Part shown: positions 46,375-55,006 of the stretch, piece after piece
Layout: every line of letters starts with the position of its first letter
Position numbering within the stretch: the stretch's first letter is position 1
Assembly: GCA_037200525.1 (NCBI GenBank)
Contig: JBBCGG010000001.1
Coordinates: 4,022,501 to 4,086,500 of the forward strand
Length of the DNA stretch: 64,000 bases
Origin: Methylocella sp.
GTDB lineage: Bacteria > Pseudomonadota > Alphaproteobacteria > Rhizobiales > Beijerinckiaceae
Direction: 5' to 3'
Position numbers and translations under genes: made by a program
Notes under the pieces: model-generated
Seen by the model: the letters and a program-made list of their open reading frames with translations, nothing else
Databases searched by the model: none
Told to the model about the DNA's origin: nothing

Positions 46375-47505
46375 TCAGATCACATAGGACTTCAGCGGCG
46401 GGAAGCCGTTAAAGCCAACCGTGGAATAGGTCGTCGTATAGGCGCCTGTTCCCTCGATGAGCACCTTCGAGCCGATCTCGAGACTGATGGGAAGGAAATA
46501 GGGCTCCTTCTCATAGAGAACATCGACAGAATCGCAGCTCGGCCCGGCGAGAACGCAAGGCTCGGTCTCATCGCCGTCAAACGCCGTTCTGATCGGATAG
46601 CGGATCATCTCGTCCATCGTCTCTGCGAGACCGTTAAACTTTCCTATGTCGAGATAGACCCATCTCACAGCGTCGTCCGAAGACTTCTTCGAGATCAGCA
46701 CCACTTCCGCCTCGATGATCCCGGCGTTGCCGACCATGCCGCGACCCGGCTCGATTATCGTCTCGGGAATATGATTGCCGAAATGCCTATGCAGCGAGCG
46801 CATGATCGACTGCGCGTAGGCCTTTACCGCCGGAACGTTCTTCAGATATTTGGTCGGAAACCCGCCGCCGAGATTGACCATTTGAAGCGCAATGCCGCGC
46901 TCCGCGAGATCGCGGAAAATGGTCGAGGCGGCCTTCAACGCGCCATCCCACATGCCGGGATTGCGCTGTTGCGATCCGACGTGAAACGACAAGCCGAAAG
47001 CAACGAGGCCAAGCCGATGCGCGCGCTCGAGCACCCGTGGGGCCAGCTCCGCGTCGCAGCCGAATTTGCGCGACAGCGGCCATTCCGCGCCAGCGCCGTC
47101 GCAGAGCAAGCGGCAGAATACCTTGGCCCCCGGAGCAACGCGCGCGATCTTCTCGACTTCCGCCTCGCAATCCACCGCAAACAGGCGCACGCCAAGCTGA
47201 TAGGCGCGCAGAATATCGCGCTCCTTCTTGATCGTGTTGCCATAGCTGATGCGATCGGGGCTCGCGCCGCTCGCCAGGACCTGCTCGATCTCGCCGACCG
47301 AAGCCGTGTCGAAGCAGGAGCCAAGACGGGCCAGCAGCTCGAGAACGCGCGGGTCGGGATTGGCCTTCACCGCGTAGAACACGCGGGTATCAGGCATGGC
47401 GTCAATGAATGAATTATAATTGTCGCGCACGACATCGAGGTCGAGCACGAGGCACGGCCCGTCTTCGCGGCGGTTGCGGAGAAACTCCAAAATGCGATCG
47501 GTCAT
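46375..47505 (-). CDS. ornithine decarboxylase (fold type III, eukaryotic-like)
   Basis: PLP-dependent decarboxylase making putrescine from ornithine. About 376 residues. The PLP lysine is in FYAVKANPDPRVLELLARLG (near residue 50), the substrate motif YGNTIKKERDI follows, and the C-terminal GPSCDSVDVLYE supplies the active-site Cys and Asp. CFDTASVGEIEQVLA is typical of bacterial ornithine (or ornithine/lysine) decarboxylases. ATG 47505 has AAGGG upstream. The gene has an unusually long, structured-looking leader and begins the putrescine-to-homospermidine cluster. Confidence 0.92.
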   Translation of the reverse strand: MTDRILEFLRNRREDGPCLVLDLDVVRDNYNSFIDAMPDTRVFYAVKANPDPRVLELLARLGSCFDTASVGEIEQVLASGASPDRISYGNTIKKERDILRAYQLGVRLFAVDCEAEVEKIARVAPGAKVFCRLLCDGAGAEWPLSRKFGCDAELAPRVLERAHRLGLVAFGLSFHVGSQQRNPGMWDGALKAASTIFRDLAERGIALQMVNLGGGFPTKYLKNVPAVKAYAQSIMRSLHRHFGNHIPETIIEPGRGMVGNAGIIEAEVVLISKKSSDDAVRWVYLDIGKFNGLAETMDEMIRYPIRTAFDGDETEPCVLAGPSCDSVDVLYEKEPYFLPISLEIGSKVLIEGTGAYTTTYSTVGFNGFPPLKSYVI

Positions 47506-47960
47506 CGCGGCATCCCTTCGAAGGGCGCGGGTCTCCCGCACCGGAACGAATAAGCTTCGGGGTGAAAGGCGATGCTGAAAAACCGTCCGCGCTATGGAGA
47601 CGCGACCGTTTCAGTTGACCCGCCAGTCGCGACCGATTGCGCTTCCGCGAAGGAAACCTCGCAGAACACAAGCGGTCTGATGCTGCGCCGTGGACACTTT
47701 CACCGCAGACGAACGCGAATGCGCCGCCTGAAGCGATCATGGCCTTCGCTTGGAGTGGAAATACCTCTCCGCACGCCCGGCAAGATAGACAAGCCTCTTC
47801 GGTACGTCAGCTTTGGAGGCTGACAGAGACGAAAAAGCCCGGTCCGTCGTTGCTTTAAGTCGCGTCCCCCGTTTGGCGGGGTTCGCCGGTTCGCCTCCGG
47901 CTGTCGGTCCTTAATAGGCGGCTAACCGGCCTCTTGTCCGGATCCCCGCCAACCGACACA
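47506..47960 (-). ncRNA. putative structured 5' leader of ornithine decarboxylase, speF-type
   Basis: The region upstream of the decarboxylase lacks a credible gene. Its distal part can fold strongly: TGTCGGT 47902-47908 with ACCGACA 47952-47958, nested GGCGG 47917-47921 with CCGCC 47946-47950, and CCGG 47926-47929 with CCGG 47938-47941; then GCCGG/CCGGC hairpin 47885-47901 and CCCCG/CGGGG hairpin 47867-47881. A long conserved RNA called speF is known upstream of ornithine decarboxylase genes in alphaproteobacteria, with comparable length and position. Assignment to that family is inference from context and fold. Confidence 0.6.
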
Positions 47961-48236
47961 CGACCACAGGCACGTGCGAAATAGGGCGATGTCACAAATA
48001 AGGGGATTCGCGCCGAATACAAGCTTTTTTTGGAAAAATATGCGGCTCTTGACGCAAATGGGCGGCGCAAAACCGATTCCTGCGTCAATCCATCGCCCTT
48101 TGATGGTCCACGGAGCTTTCTGGGTTGCAAAATTCTAGCGGGATTTGCGCTATAACCCTTGCCGCCATCCCAAAAGGTCACTACCCCGTAAGCTCAAGCT
48201 TACCCCTTCGGGGGGCGGCGCCACACTCAATTCAGC
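47961..48236. other. divergent promoter region, decarboxylase leader / opgG-like gene
   Basis: 276 bases with no credible gene. AT-richer around 48020-48050 (TTTTTTTGGAAAAATATG), suited to promoters. Close to the opgG-like start are two hairpins, GTAAGC-TCAA-GCTTAC (48188-48203) and CCCC-TTC-GGGG (48203-48213). Confidence 0.5.
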
Positions 48237-49799
48237 ATGCTCATGATCGATCTGAATCGCCGCACGCTCGTTAAGGGTCTTCTCGCCTCCAGCGCTTTGA
48301 CCTCAAATATGAGATCTGTAGCTGCGCAGACGGCGTCAGCGCCGCCGAGATTCGACTTTGACGACGTCGTGCGCAGAGCGCGCGACCTCGCGACCGCCCA
48401 TTTCGAGGCCGGAAATCCGGCTCTGCCCGAAGCTGTGAGCAAGCTTGACTTCGACGCCTGGCGCGACATCCGGTTTCGTCCAGAGAAGGCTTTCCTCGCC
48501 GGCAACGGAAGCCTGTTTAGACTTCAGCTTTTCCATCTCGGCCATCTCTATAACCGGCCGGTGACAATCAATACGATCCGCGACGACATTCCAACTCCGA
48601 TCCCCTATACCGCTAGTCTTTTCGACTATGGCCGCACCAAGCTCGACAAGCCTTTGCCGGTCAATCTCGGGTTCGCCGGGTTTCGGCTGCATTATCCGTT
48701 GAACTCGCCGAAAATTTTTGACGAGACGATCGCATTTCTTGGCGCCAGCTATTTCCGCGTGCTTGGCCGCGATCAACGCTACGGCATGTCGGCGCGCGCG
48801 CTCGCCATTCAGCCTGGAAGCGACTCGGAAGAATTTCCGTTCTTTCGCGAGTTCTGGATCGATATGCCGGAAGACGCCGACCGGGCGACGATTTATGGGC
48901 TGCTCGACAGCCAATTGACGACGGGCGCCTTCCGCTTCGATCTCTATCCGGGCGCTGAGACGACGATCGAAGTCTCCGCAACGCTGTTCCCGCGCAAGGC
49001 CGACGTCAAATTCGGCTTGGCCCCTCTCACCTCGATGTTTTTTCTTGGCGAAAATGAACGCCGCTCCAATGAAGACTTCCGTCCGGAACTGCATGATTCG
49101 GACGGGTTGCTGATCCATTCCGCCACCGGCGAGTGGATCTGGCGCCCTTTGCGCAATCCGCCAAAGCCCGAGATATCTTCGTTCTTGGACCGCGACATTC
49201 GCGGCTTTGGATTGCTCCAGCGCGACCGCGACTTCGGCCATTATCAGGATCTCGACCTCGCTTACGAAATGCGGCCGGGTTATTTCGTTGAACCGAGGGA
49301 CAGCTGGGGCGAAGGCCACATCGATCTCGTCGAATTGCCGACCGAACACGAGACCAATGATAATATCGTCGCTTCTTTCGCGCCCAAGGACGCGCCGGAG
49401 CCGAACAAACCTTTCAGCTACGGCTATCGTCTCTCCGCCAGCCTCGATCTGACCCGGCTCTCCCCCAATGGGCGCGCGCTCAATACCTATCAAACGACGG
49501 CGGCGGCGCTCGGCTCCGCCGATCCGACGCCGTCCGGATCGCGGCGCTTCATCATCGATTTCAACGGCGGCGACCTCGCCCATTACGCCTCGGATCCGCA
49601 ACTGGTCGAGGTCGTCCCCTCGACCAGCCAGGGCAAGATCCTGAGGTCTTTCATTGTTCCAAACAGCCACATTAAAGGCTTTCGCGCGGTGATCGACGTT
49701 CAGCTCGACCCTGGCCAGTCCACTGACCTGCGCGCTTTTCTCCGCACGGGATCGAAGGCGCTGACCGAGACCTGGACGTTCCCATGGCGAGCGGAATAG
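48237..49799 (+). CDS. periplasmic glucan biosynthesis protein, OpgG/OpgD family
   Basis: Periplasmic protein needed for osmoregulated periplasmic glucan backbone structure. About 520 residues. A twin-arginine-like signal, NRRTLVKGLLASSALTS, suggests Tat export as for E. coli OpgD. Mature stretches FDFDDVVRRARDLA, FHLGHLYNRPVTIN, GFAGFRLHYPLN, LGASYFRVLG and WGEGHIDLVELPT are family-typical. A Met at 48243 is an alternative start. No opgH-type glucosyltransferase is near. Overlaps the downstream GNAT gene by 16 bases. Confidence 0.92.
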   Translation: MLMIDLNRRTLVKGLLASSALTSNMRSVAAQTASAPPRFDFDDVVRRARDLATAHFEAGNPALPEAVSKLDFDAWRDIRFRPEKAFLAGNGSLFRLQLFHLGHLYNRPVTINTIRDDIPTPIPYTASLFDYGRTKLDKPLPVNLGFAGFRLHYPLNSPKIFDETIAFLGASYFRVLGRDQRYGMSARALAIQPGSDSEEFPFFREFWIDMPEDADRATIYGLLDSQLTTGAFRFDLYPGAETTIEVSATLFPRKADVKFGLAPLTSMFFLGENERRSNEDFRPELHDSDGLLIHSATGEWIWRPLRNPPKPEISSFLDRDIRGFGLLQRDRDFGHYQDLDLAYEMRPGYFVEPRDSWGEGHIDLVELPTEHETNDNIVASFAPKDAPEPNKPFSYGYRLSASLDLTRLSPNGRALNTYQTTAAALGSADPTPSGSRRFIIDFNGGDLAHYASDPQLVEVVPSTSQGKILRSFIVPNSHIKGFRAVIDVQLDPGQSTDLRAFLRTGSKALTETWTFPWRAE

Positions 49800-50311
49800 G
49801 CGTGCGCGGGCAGGAACCCCTCGTCCGAGCGGCGAAGCCCGCAGATCTCGACGCCATCGAAAACATTGAGAATACTGTATTTGAAGGAGACCGGCTGTCG
49901 CGCCGCAGTCTGCGCTACTTCCTGACCGCGAAGACTTGTCTCCTGCTCGTTCTCATCGCCGACAAGAGCGTCGCTGGCTACAGCCTTGTCGCCTTCCGCA
50001 AGGGATCCCTCCTCGCGCGGCTCTATTCGGTTGCGCTGGATCCCGCAAAACAGGGGCGCGGTCTCGGCCGATTTCTGCTCAATGCAAGCGAGCAGGCGGC
50101 CAGCGCCCGCGGCGCCTTGGTCATGCGTCTTGAGGTTCGCACCGACAATGCCGTCGCAATCGCGCTCTATGAGAAAAGCGGCTACCGGAATTTTGCGGCC
50201 ATCGACGACTATTACGAAGACGGCGGCAGCGCCTTGCGCTTCGAAAAGGAGCTGAATCTCAAGCGCGGAGCGTCGAGGGGGCGCAGGCTCATTCGCCCGG
50301 CCTCTGCTTGA
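49784..50311 (+). CDS. GNAT-family N-acetyltransferase, RimI-like
   Basis: 175-residue acetyltransferase. The acetyl-CoA motif is LYSVALDPAKQGRGLGRFLL, and MRLEVRTDNAVAIALYEKSGYR is the RimI-like C-terminal signature. Starts within the 3' end of the opgG-like gene, so the two are translationally linked. Its own 3' end overlaps by 23 bases the convergent creatininase-like gene. Substrate unknown. Confidence 0.88.
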   Translation: MASGIGVRGQEPLVRAAKPADLDAIENIENTVFEGDRLSRRSLRYFLTAKTCLLLVLIADKSVAGYSLVAFRKGSLLARLYSVALDPAKQGRGLGRFLLNASEQAASARGALVMRLEVRTDNAVAIALYEKSGYRNFAAIDDYYEDGGSALRFEKELNLKRGASRGRRLIRPASA

Positions 50312-51095
50312 GCCGCGCGAGATCAAACCCCTCAATGTCCTGCAGCAATTCGATAAAAGCCGTCGCGCCATAATCGGCGTAGGCCTCGCCCTTGCGCGCA
50401 GTCGCGGCGCTGGCGTCGCCCATCGCGCCTGATTCAGAAAGATCCTGGCTCATCCAACCAAAGCCGGTCGGACGACCGACGCGAAGCCAATTGAAATCGC
50501 TTTCGATCGCGATGCTCTCCGGCGCAAAATCGGCCGCTTCCTCAGGACGCACGAGGTCGGGACGAAAACTCAGCATGAGCGATGTCTCCATGTCGCCGGC
50601 GTGAACGCCATGCGTCTTTTCCTCGTCGGAAAAAAGGCCGTCCGGCGCACCGAAACGATGCCAGGAAGCCATCACCACAAACATGCCTAGCCTCGCGCGA
50701 AGATCATGCGCGATAATGTCGAGAATGCCGACATTGCCGCCGTGCGAATTGAGCAGAACCAGCTTGCGGCAGCCAGCGCGAAAGACGCATTCGGCGAGCT
50801 CCGTCCAAGCGCGGATCGCAGTCGTCGCCGAGAGGCTCAAAGCGCCGGGAAAATCGGTATGCTCGATTGAACAGCCGCAGCTCTGCACCGGCAGGAACAA
50901 GACCGGCAACTCACGCGGCAAGCGCGCCGCGACGCGCGCAATGTAACCATCCATGATGAAGGCGTCGACGCCAAGCGGCAGGTGCGGACCATGCTGCTCG
51001 ATGGCGGCGACCGGCAAAACGGCGATGACATCGCCCATCTCGGCGTTCTGGAAGTCGGTCCATGTCATCTCGGCCCAGAAGCGCGTTTGCAGCAT
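50289..51095 (-). CDS. creatininase-family amidohydrolase
   Basis: 268-residue metal-dependent hydrolase of the creatininase / mycofactocin MftE-like family. Metal ligands fit AAIEQHGPHLPLGVDAFI (Glu, His, Asp), NSHGGN and HAGDMETS (Glu). Creatinine itself is an unlikely substrate; family members also act on formamides and similar small amides. ATG 51095 with AAGGA upstream; the frame extends to 51131. Single gene. Confidence 0.87.
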   Translation of the reverse strand: MLQTRFWAEMTWTDFQNAEMGDVIAVLPVAAIEQHGPHLPLGVDAFIMDGYIARVAARLPRELPVLFLPVQSCGCSIEHTDFPGALSLSATTAIRAWTELAECVFRAGCRKLVLLNSHGGNVGILDIIAHDLRARLGMFVVMASWHRFGAPDGLFSDEEKTHGVHAGDMETSLMLSFRPDLVRPEEAADFAPESIAIESDFNWLRVGRPTGFGWMSQDLSESGAMGDASAATARKGEAYADYGATAFIELLQDIEGFDLARLKQRPGE

Positions 51096-51387
51096 GCGAT
51101 GTGTCCTTGCGGCGGATCGCGACCGGAGCAATCGCCGGGTGCGGAGCCTGCATATTTTCTACCCACAAGCAAAAAGCAAGTCGGTCTGCAAGCAGCGATC
51201 CAGCTTAATCCGATCCTCTCAGAGAGCCCCATGAAGCAGGCCCGCGTTCTGCTCGCATGAAAAGCGCGCTTGGCTCCAAGTGGCAGAGGCTTGTTTGCCA
51301 ATAGCGCGAGGCTGCAGTAACTAAGCCGGAGCGCTGCGGGGAGCCGCCGGCTTGATGCTCGGGCGCTGATGGGCGGAGAAAACGAGA

Positions 51388-52389
51388 ATGTCGTCTTGCC
51401 GGTATGATGTGCTTGGTTTCGGAAACGCCATCGTCGATGTCATCGGCCAAACCGATGACGCTTTCCTGATCGCTCATGGCCTGCACAAAGGCGGGATGAC
51501 GCTGATTGACGAGGCTCGCGCTAAAAGCCTTTACGAAGCCATGGGGCCGGCGACGGTTGTTTCCGGAGGCTCGGCGGCCAATACGATCATCGGACTGGCT
51601 GGCCTTGGCTGCAAAGCCGCCTTTATCGGCAAAGTCAAAGCGGACGAACTTGGCGCGATTTTCGCCCATGATATCCGCGCCGCCAAGGTTGGATTTTCGA
51701 CCGCGCCCGCCGATGTTGGATCGGCTAGCGCAAGATGCCTCATCTTCGTCACGCCGGACGGCCAGCGCACGATGAACACGTTTCTGGGGGCTTGCCAGGA
51801 TCTCAGCGAGGCGGATGTCGACGAAGATCTCGTCAAGCAATCCGCCATTATCTATCTTGAAGGCTATCTCTGGGATCCGCCCGCCGCCAAAGCCGCCTTC
51901 CTCAAGGCGTCGAAGATCGCCCGCGCCGCCGGGCGGAAAGTCGCATTGTCGCTGTCCGACTCGTTTTGCGTCGATCGATATCGCGACGAATTCCTTGAGT
52001 TGATTCGCTCGCAGGCAGTGCAAATCGTCTTCGCCAACGAGAGCGAATTGCATTCGCTCTACCAAACTTCGGATTTCGACACCGCTCTCGCGCAGCTGCG
52101 GAGCGAGAATATCCTTGGCGTCATTACCCGTTCAGAACAGGGCTCGGTCGTCGCGACGCGCAATGAGGTTCTGACGGCGCCGGCGTTCCCGGTTGATCGC
52201 GTCGTCGACACCACCGGCGCCGGCGATCTCTTCGCGGCCGGTTTTCTCGCCGGCCTCACCAGGGACAAGGATCTTTTGAGTTGCGCGCGACTGGGCGCGC
52301 TGGCTGCAGCGGAGATTATCCAGCACATTGGCGCGCGGCCGCAGACGGATCTGGCGCAGCTCGCCGAGCAGCATGGGCTCGGGGCTTAG
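51388..52389 (+). CDS. adenosine kinase (PfkB family)
   Basis: 333-residue sugar/nucleoside kinase that phosphorylates adenosine to AMP. N-terminal YDVLGFGNAIVDV and GGSAANTIIGLAGLGC give the substrate site; the catalytic aspartate and anion hole are in DTTGAGDLFAAGF near residue 272. This combination, with IVDVIGQTDDAFL, is the rhizobial adenosine kinase type. Preceded by a 292-base gap after the creatininase-like gene in which I see no gene. Confidence 0.88.
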   Translation: MSSCRYDVLGFGNAIVDVIGQTDDAFLIAHGLHKGGMTLIDEARAKSLYEAMGPATVVSGGSAANTIIGLAGLGCKAAFIGKVKADELGAIFAHDIRAAKVGFSTAPADVGSASARCLIFVTPDGQRTMNTFLGACQDLSEADVDEDLVKQSAIIYLEGYLWDPPAAKAAFLKASKIARAAGRKVALSLSDSFCVDRYRDEFLELIRSQAVQIVFANESELHSLYQTSDFDTALAQLRSENILGVITRSEQGSVVATRNEVLTAPAFPVDRVVDTTGAGDLFAAGFLAGLTRDKDLLSCARLGALAAAEIIQHIGARPQTDLAQLAEQHGLGA

Positions 52390-52477
52390 CTTCGCGCCCG
52401 GCCCCATCCTTGGGATAAGGCCAAGCGTCTGCGGGGACGACATCGTCCCAGGTCTATCGCGCCGGCGTCGCGAAAAA

Positions 52478-53788
52478 CTATTCCGCCGCGCGCTTGAATT
52501 CAGGATAGGTGCAATGCGGGTCGGCAACCGGCTCGCGCTTGAATTCGAGGACTTTTGGCTGTTCGACGAAGGGAAGTTTCAGGCTCTCCCAGACGTCGAC
52601 CAGGGCCTCGACGAGATCCGCGATATGCGCATCGGTGTGCAGCGGGCTTGGCGTGATGCGCAGTCTCTCCGTCCCCTTGGCGACGGTCGGATAGTTGATC
52701 GGCTGAATATAGATCGAGTGGCGCTCAAGCAGCATGTCCGTCGCGGCCTTGCAGAGCTCGGCGTCGCCGACGAGAACCGGCACGATGTGGGAACGGTTCG
52801 CCATAACCGGGAGGCCGGCGGCGCTTAAGGCATGTTTGGTCAGCATCGACTGCCGCTGATGCATAACCCGAAGCTCGACGCCCTCGCCCTGCTTCAAGAG
52901 ATGCACGGCGGTCTTGGCCGCGGCGGCGACCGAGGGAGGCAACGAGGTGGTGAAGATGAAAGACGGGGCATAGGAGCGCACCGCATCGACGATCGACCTA
53001 TCGGCGGCGATATAGCCGCCCAAGGCGCCAAATCCCTTGGCGAGCGTGCCCTCGATCACGTCGATTCTGTCCATGACGCCGTCGCGCTCGCCAATGCCGC
53101 CGCCATGGGCGCCATAGAGGCCAACCGCATGGACTTCGTCCATATAAGTCATCGCGTTGTAGCGCTTGGCGAGATCGGCGATTTGGCTGATCGGAGCGAT
53201 GTCTCCGCTCATTGAATAAAGGCTCTCGAAAACAATCAGCTTGGCGCGCTGATCACCGGCTTCGGCCAAAAGCTGTTCGAGATGAGCAAGATCATTGTGC
53301 CGGAAAATCTTGCGCTCCGCCTTCGACCGGCGGACGCCCTCGATCATCGAATTGTGGTTCAGCTGATCGGAGAGGATGAGGCAATCGGGCAGAACATCGC
53401 CGATCGTCGAGATGGTCGCGAGATTGGAGATCCAGCCCGAAGTGAAGACGAGGCCCGCTTCCTTGCCATGCAGATCGGCCAGTTCAGCTTCCAGCTCCAC
53501 CAAGGGATGATTATTGCCGGAAATATTGCGGGTTCCGCCGGAGCCGACCCCATGCGCTGCTGCGGCGCAGGTCATCGCCTCGATCACCTGGGGATGACGG
53601 CCCATGCAAAGATAATCGTTGGAGCACCAGACGACGACATCGACGGCGCTATGCTGCGCTTCCTCGCCCCGGCGCCATACTGCGCGAGGGTAAGCTGCGG
53701 CGTCTCGCGCGAGATCGGCGAAGACGCGATAGCGCCTCTCGCCCTTCAACTTCGTGATCGCATCATCGAAGAAGCGCCGATAATCCAT
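52478..53788 (-). CDS. hemA: 5-aminolevulinate synthase
   Basis: PLP enzyme that condenses glycine with succinyl-CoA, the C4 route to tetrapyrroles used by alphaproteobacteria. About 436 residues. N-terminal [11 protein letters not shown], the glycine-rich region [33 protein letters not shown], the PLP aspartate region [12 protein letters not shown] and the Schiff-base lysine in [14 protein letters not shown] are all present. ATG 53788 has GGGGAA nine bases upstream; a TTG at 53803 is in frame. It converges on the adenosine kinase gene. Confidence 0.96.
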   Translation of the reverse strand: MDYRRFFDDAITKLKGERRYRVFADLARDAAAYPRAVWRRGEEAQHSAVDVVVWCSNDYLCMGRHPQVIEAMTCAAAAHGVGSGGTRNISGNNHPLVELEAELADLHGKEAGLVFTSGWISNLATISTIGDVLPDCLILSDQLNHNSMIEGVRRSKAERKIFRHNDLAHLEQLLAEAGDQRAKLIVFESLYSMSGDIAPISQIADLAKRYNAMTYMDEVHAVGLYGAHGGGIGERDGVMDRIDVIEGTLAKGFGALGGYIAADRSIVDAVRSYAPSFIFTTSLPPSVAAAAKTAVHLLKQGEGVELRVMHQRQSMLTKHALSAAGLPVMANRSHIVPVLVGDAELCKAATDMLLERHSIYIQPINYPTVAKGTERLRITPSPLHTDAHIADLVEALVDVWESLKLPFVEQPKVLEFKREPVADPHCTYPEFKRAAE

Positions 53789-54215
53789 ATAAATATTCCC
53801 CAATGATCCAAACCAAAACGTCTGGATGGGCGGAAAACCCCCGCTCGAGGCTCGATTATGAGAAGGAAATTCGCCTGGACGCTTTCATGCGTTTCAATGA
53901 GCTTCCTTCAAGCGACTGACGATCCCGGCGGGATAACGCGGATTCAATGCGGCGCCACCCCTAATTTTGGGGCGTAGCGATTACCCCAAGAACACAGGAG
54001 GAAATTTCGATCTTCGGTTGATTTGATTTAGTGAGGTTCTAGCGGAGCGTCAAATCGTTTCAGTGTCGCACGCTTGAGCGATGCGCGCGCTGCTCATATG
54101 CGGCGCCGGATTCTTCAGCTTTTCGCGTGGCGAGCCGTCTTGGATCAGGATCATCACTTCCTCGGGATCTTGCGCTTGGCGCCGGCATTGCTCCTATTCG
54201 GCCTCCGAGGCGAAC
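53789..54215. other. long intergenic region upstream of hemA
   Basis: About 430 bases. Open frames here look like chance. It contains a small hairpin, CCCC-TAATTTT-GGGG (53958-53972), and an AT-richer stretch near 54020-54050. I looked for an anaerobox/FixK-type site (TTGAT-N4-ATCAA) and did not find one. It presumably holds the hemA promoter. Confidence 0.5.
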
Positions 54216-54242
54216 GAAAAACGGCCGGGAGAATCCCGGCCG
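54216..54242 (-). terminator. rho-independent terminator after the first glycine-rich gene
   Basis: CGGCCGGGA-TTC-TCCCGGCCG on the minus strand, nine pairs, followed directly by TTTTTCG. It lies 30 bases past the stop of the glycine-rich protein gene. Confidence 0.85.
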
Positions 54243-54272
54243 CCGCATCGAAGAGCTCAAAACCCGATTGAA

Positions 54273-54803
54273 TCAGGGAACGACCGTACCGTAGGCTTGA
54301 CCGCTGCCGACTTTGCAGGAACAACCGCCGCCGACGTAATACGGGTGGCGAATCTGGCAAGTCTTAACCTGCGTCGAGCAGTAATTGCCAAGTCTTGCGC
54401 TGGGCGCGCTGACCCCCGCGGCGGGGGCTGGGGCATAGGCCGGGGGATAGGCCGCATAACCGCCCTGGGGAGCCTGGGGACCCTGGGGATAGTCATACCC
54501 AGAATAAGGCTGATAGCCATAGTAATCAGAGGGATAAGGATAGCCGTAATCATATCCCCAATCGCCGGCTAGCCCGTAACCAAACAGGCCGGCTCCGGCA
54601 AAACAGCCAAAACAACCCCCGCCAAAGAAGCGGCGGCCGTGAAAACCGCCAAAACCACCGTGGAAACCGCCACCGTGGAAGCCGCCGCCATGGAAACCGC
54701 CGCCCCCATGCCCGCCAAATCCGCCTCGCGCCGAAGCTGGACTGCTGCTGGCAAGCGCCACGCCCACAGCCGCAACGGCCGCCAATACACCAAAGCGTCT
54801 CAT
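54273..54803 (-). CDS. glycine-rich exported protein with cysteine-rich C-terminus (copy 1)
   Basis: 176 residues. Signal peptide (MRRFGVLAAVAAVGVALASSSPASA), then FHGGGFHGGGF-type repeats (about 27-56), a hydrophobic cysteine-containing segment (GGGCFGCFAGAGLFGYGLAG), a Tyr/Pro/Gly-rich middle and a conserved tail GNYCSTQVKTCQIRHPYYVGGGCSCKV with four to five cysteines (span ends GNYC and SCKV). GGAG precedes the ATG. Function unknown; the tail suggests a disulfide-stabilised or metal-binding module at the envelope. A paralogue lies 200 bases upstream on the same strand. Confidence 0.75.
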   Translation of the reverse strand: MRRFGVLAAVAAVGVALASSSPASARGGFGGHGGGGFHGGGFHGGGFHGGFGGFHGRRFFGGGCFGCFAGAGLFGYGLAGDWGYDYGYPYPSDYYGYQPYSGYDYPQGPQAPQGGYAAYPPAYAPAPAAGVSAPSARLGNYCSTQVKTCQIRHPYYVGGGCSCKVGSGQAYGTVVP

Positions 54804-55006
54804 TACCTACTACTCCTTTTGCCCTTACTGCTAAACCGCAGGGCAATCGGAAAGGCAACGCTTCAGTTGCAGGGAGAGTTCCGGCGCTTGGAGATCAACC
54901 ATTCGTGCTCAAGCGCCAGAAACCCATGAAGCGGTGGCTCCCGCTCCATGGATGTGCCCCTCAATCTCCAAGCCGTCGACGCAGCGAAGCTCAGAGACAG
55001 ACTGAA

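Noticed and set aside
47572-48181. Open frames in the ornithine decarboxylase leader, both strands
   Set aside because: No family resemblance or ribosome binding sites; the region is better explained as a structured leader.
54804-55006. Third glycine-rich gene or small RNA between the paralogues
   Set aside because: No open frame with a signal peptide and no strong hairpin with a T-tract.
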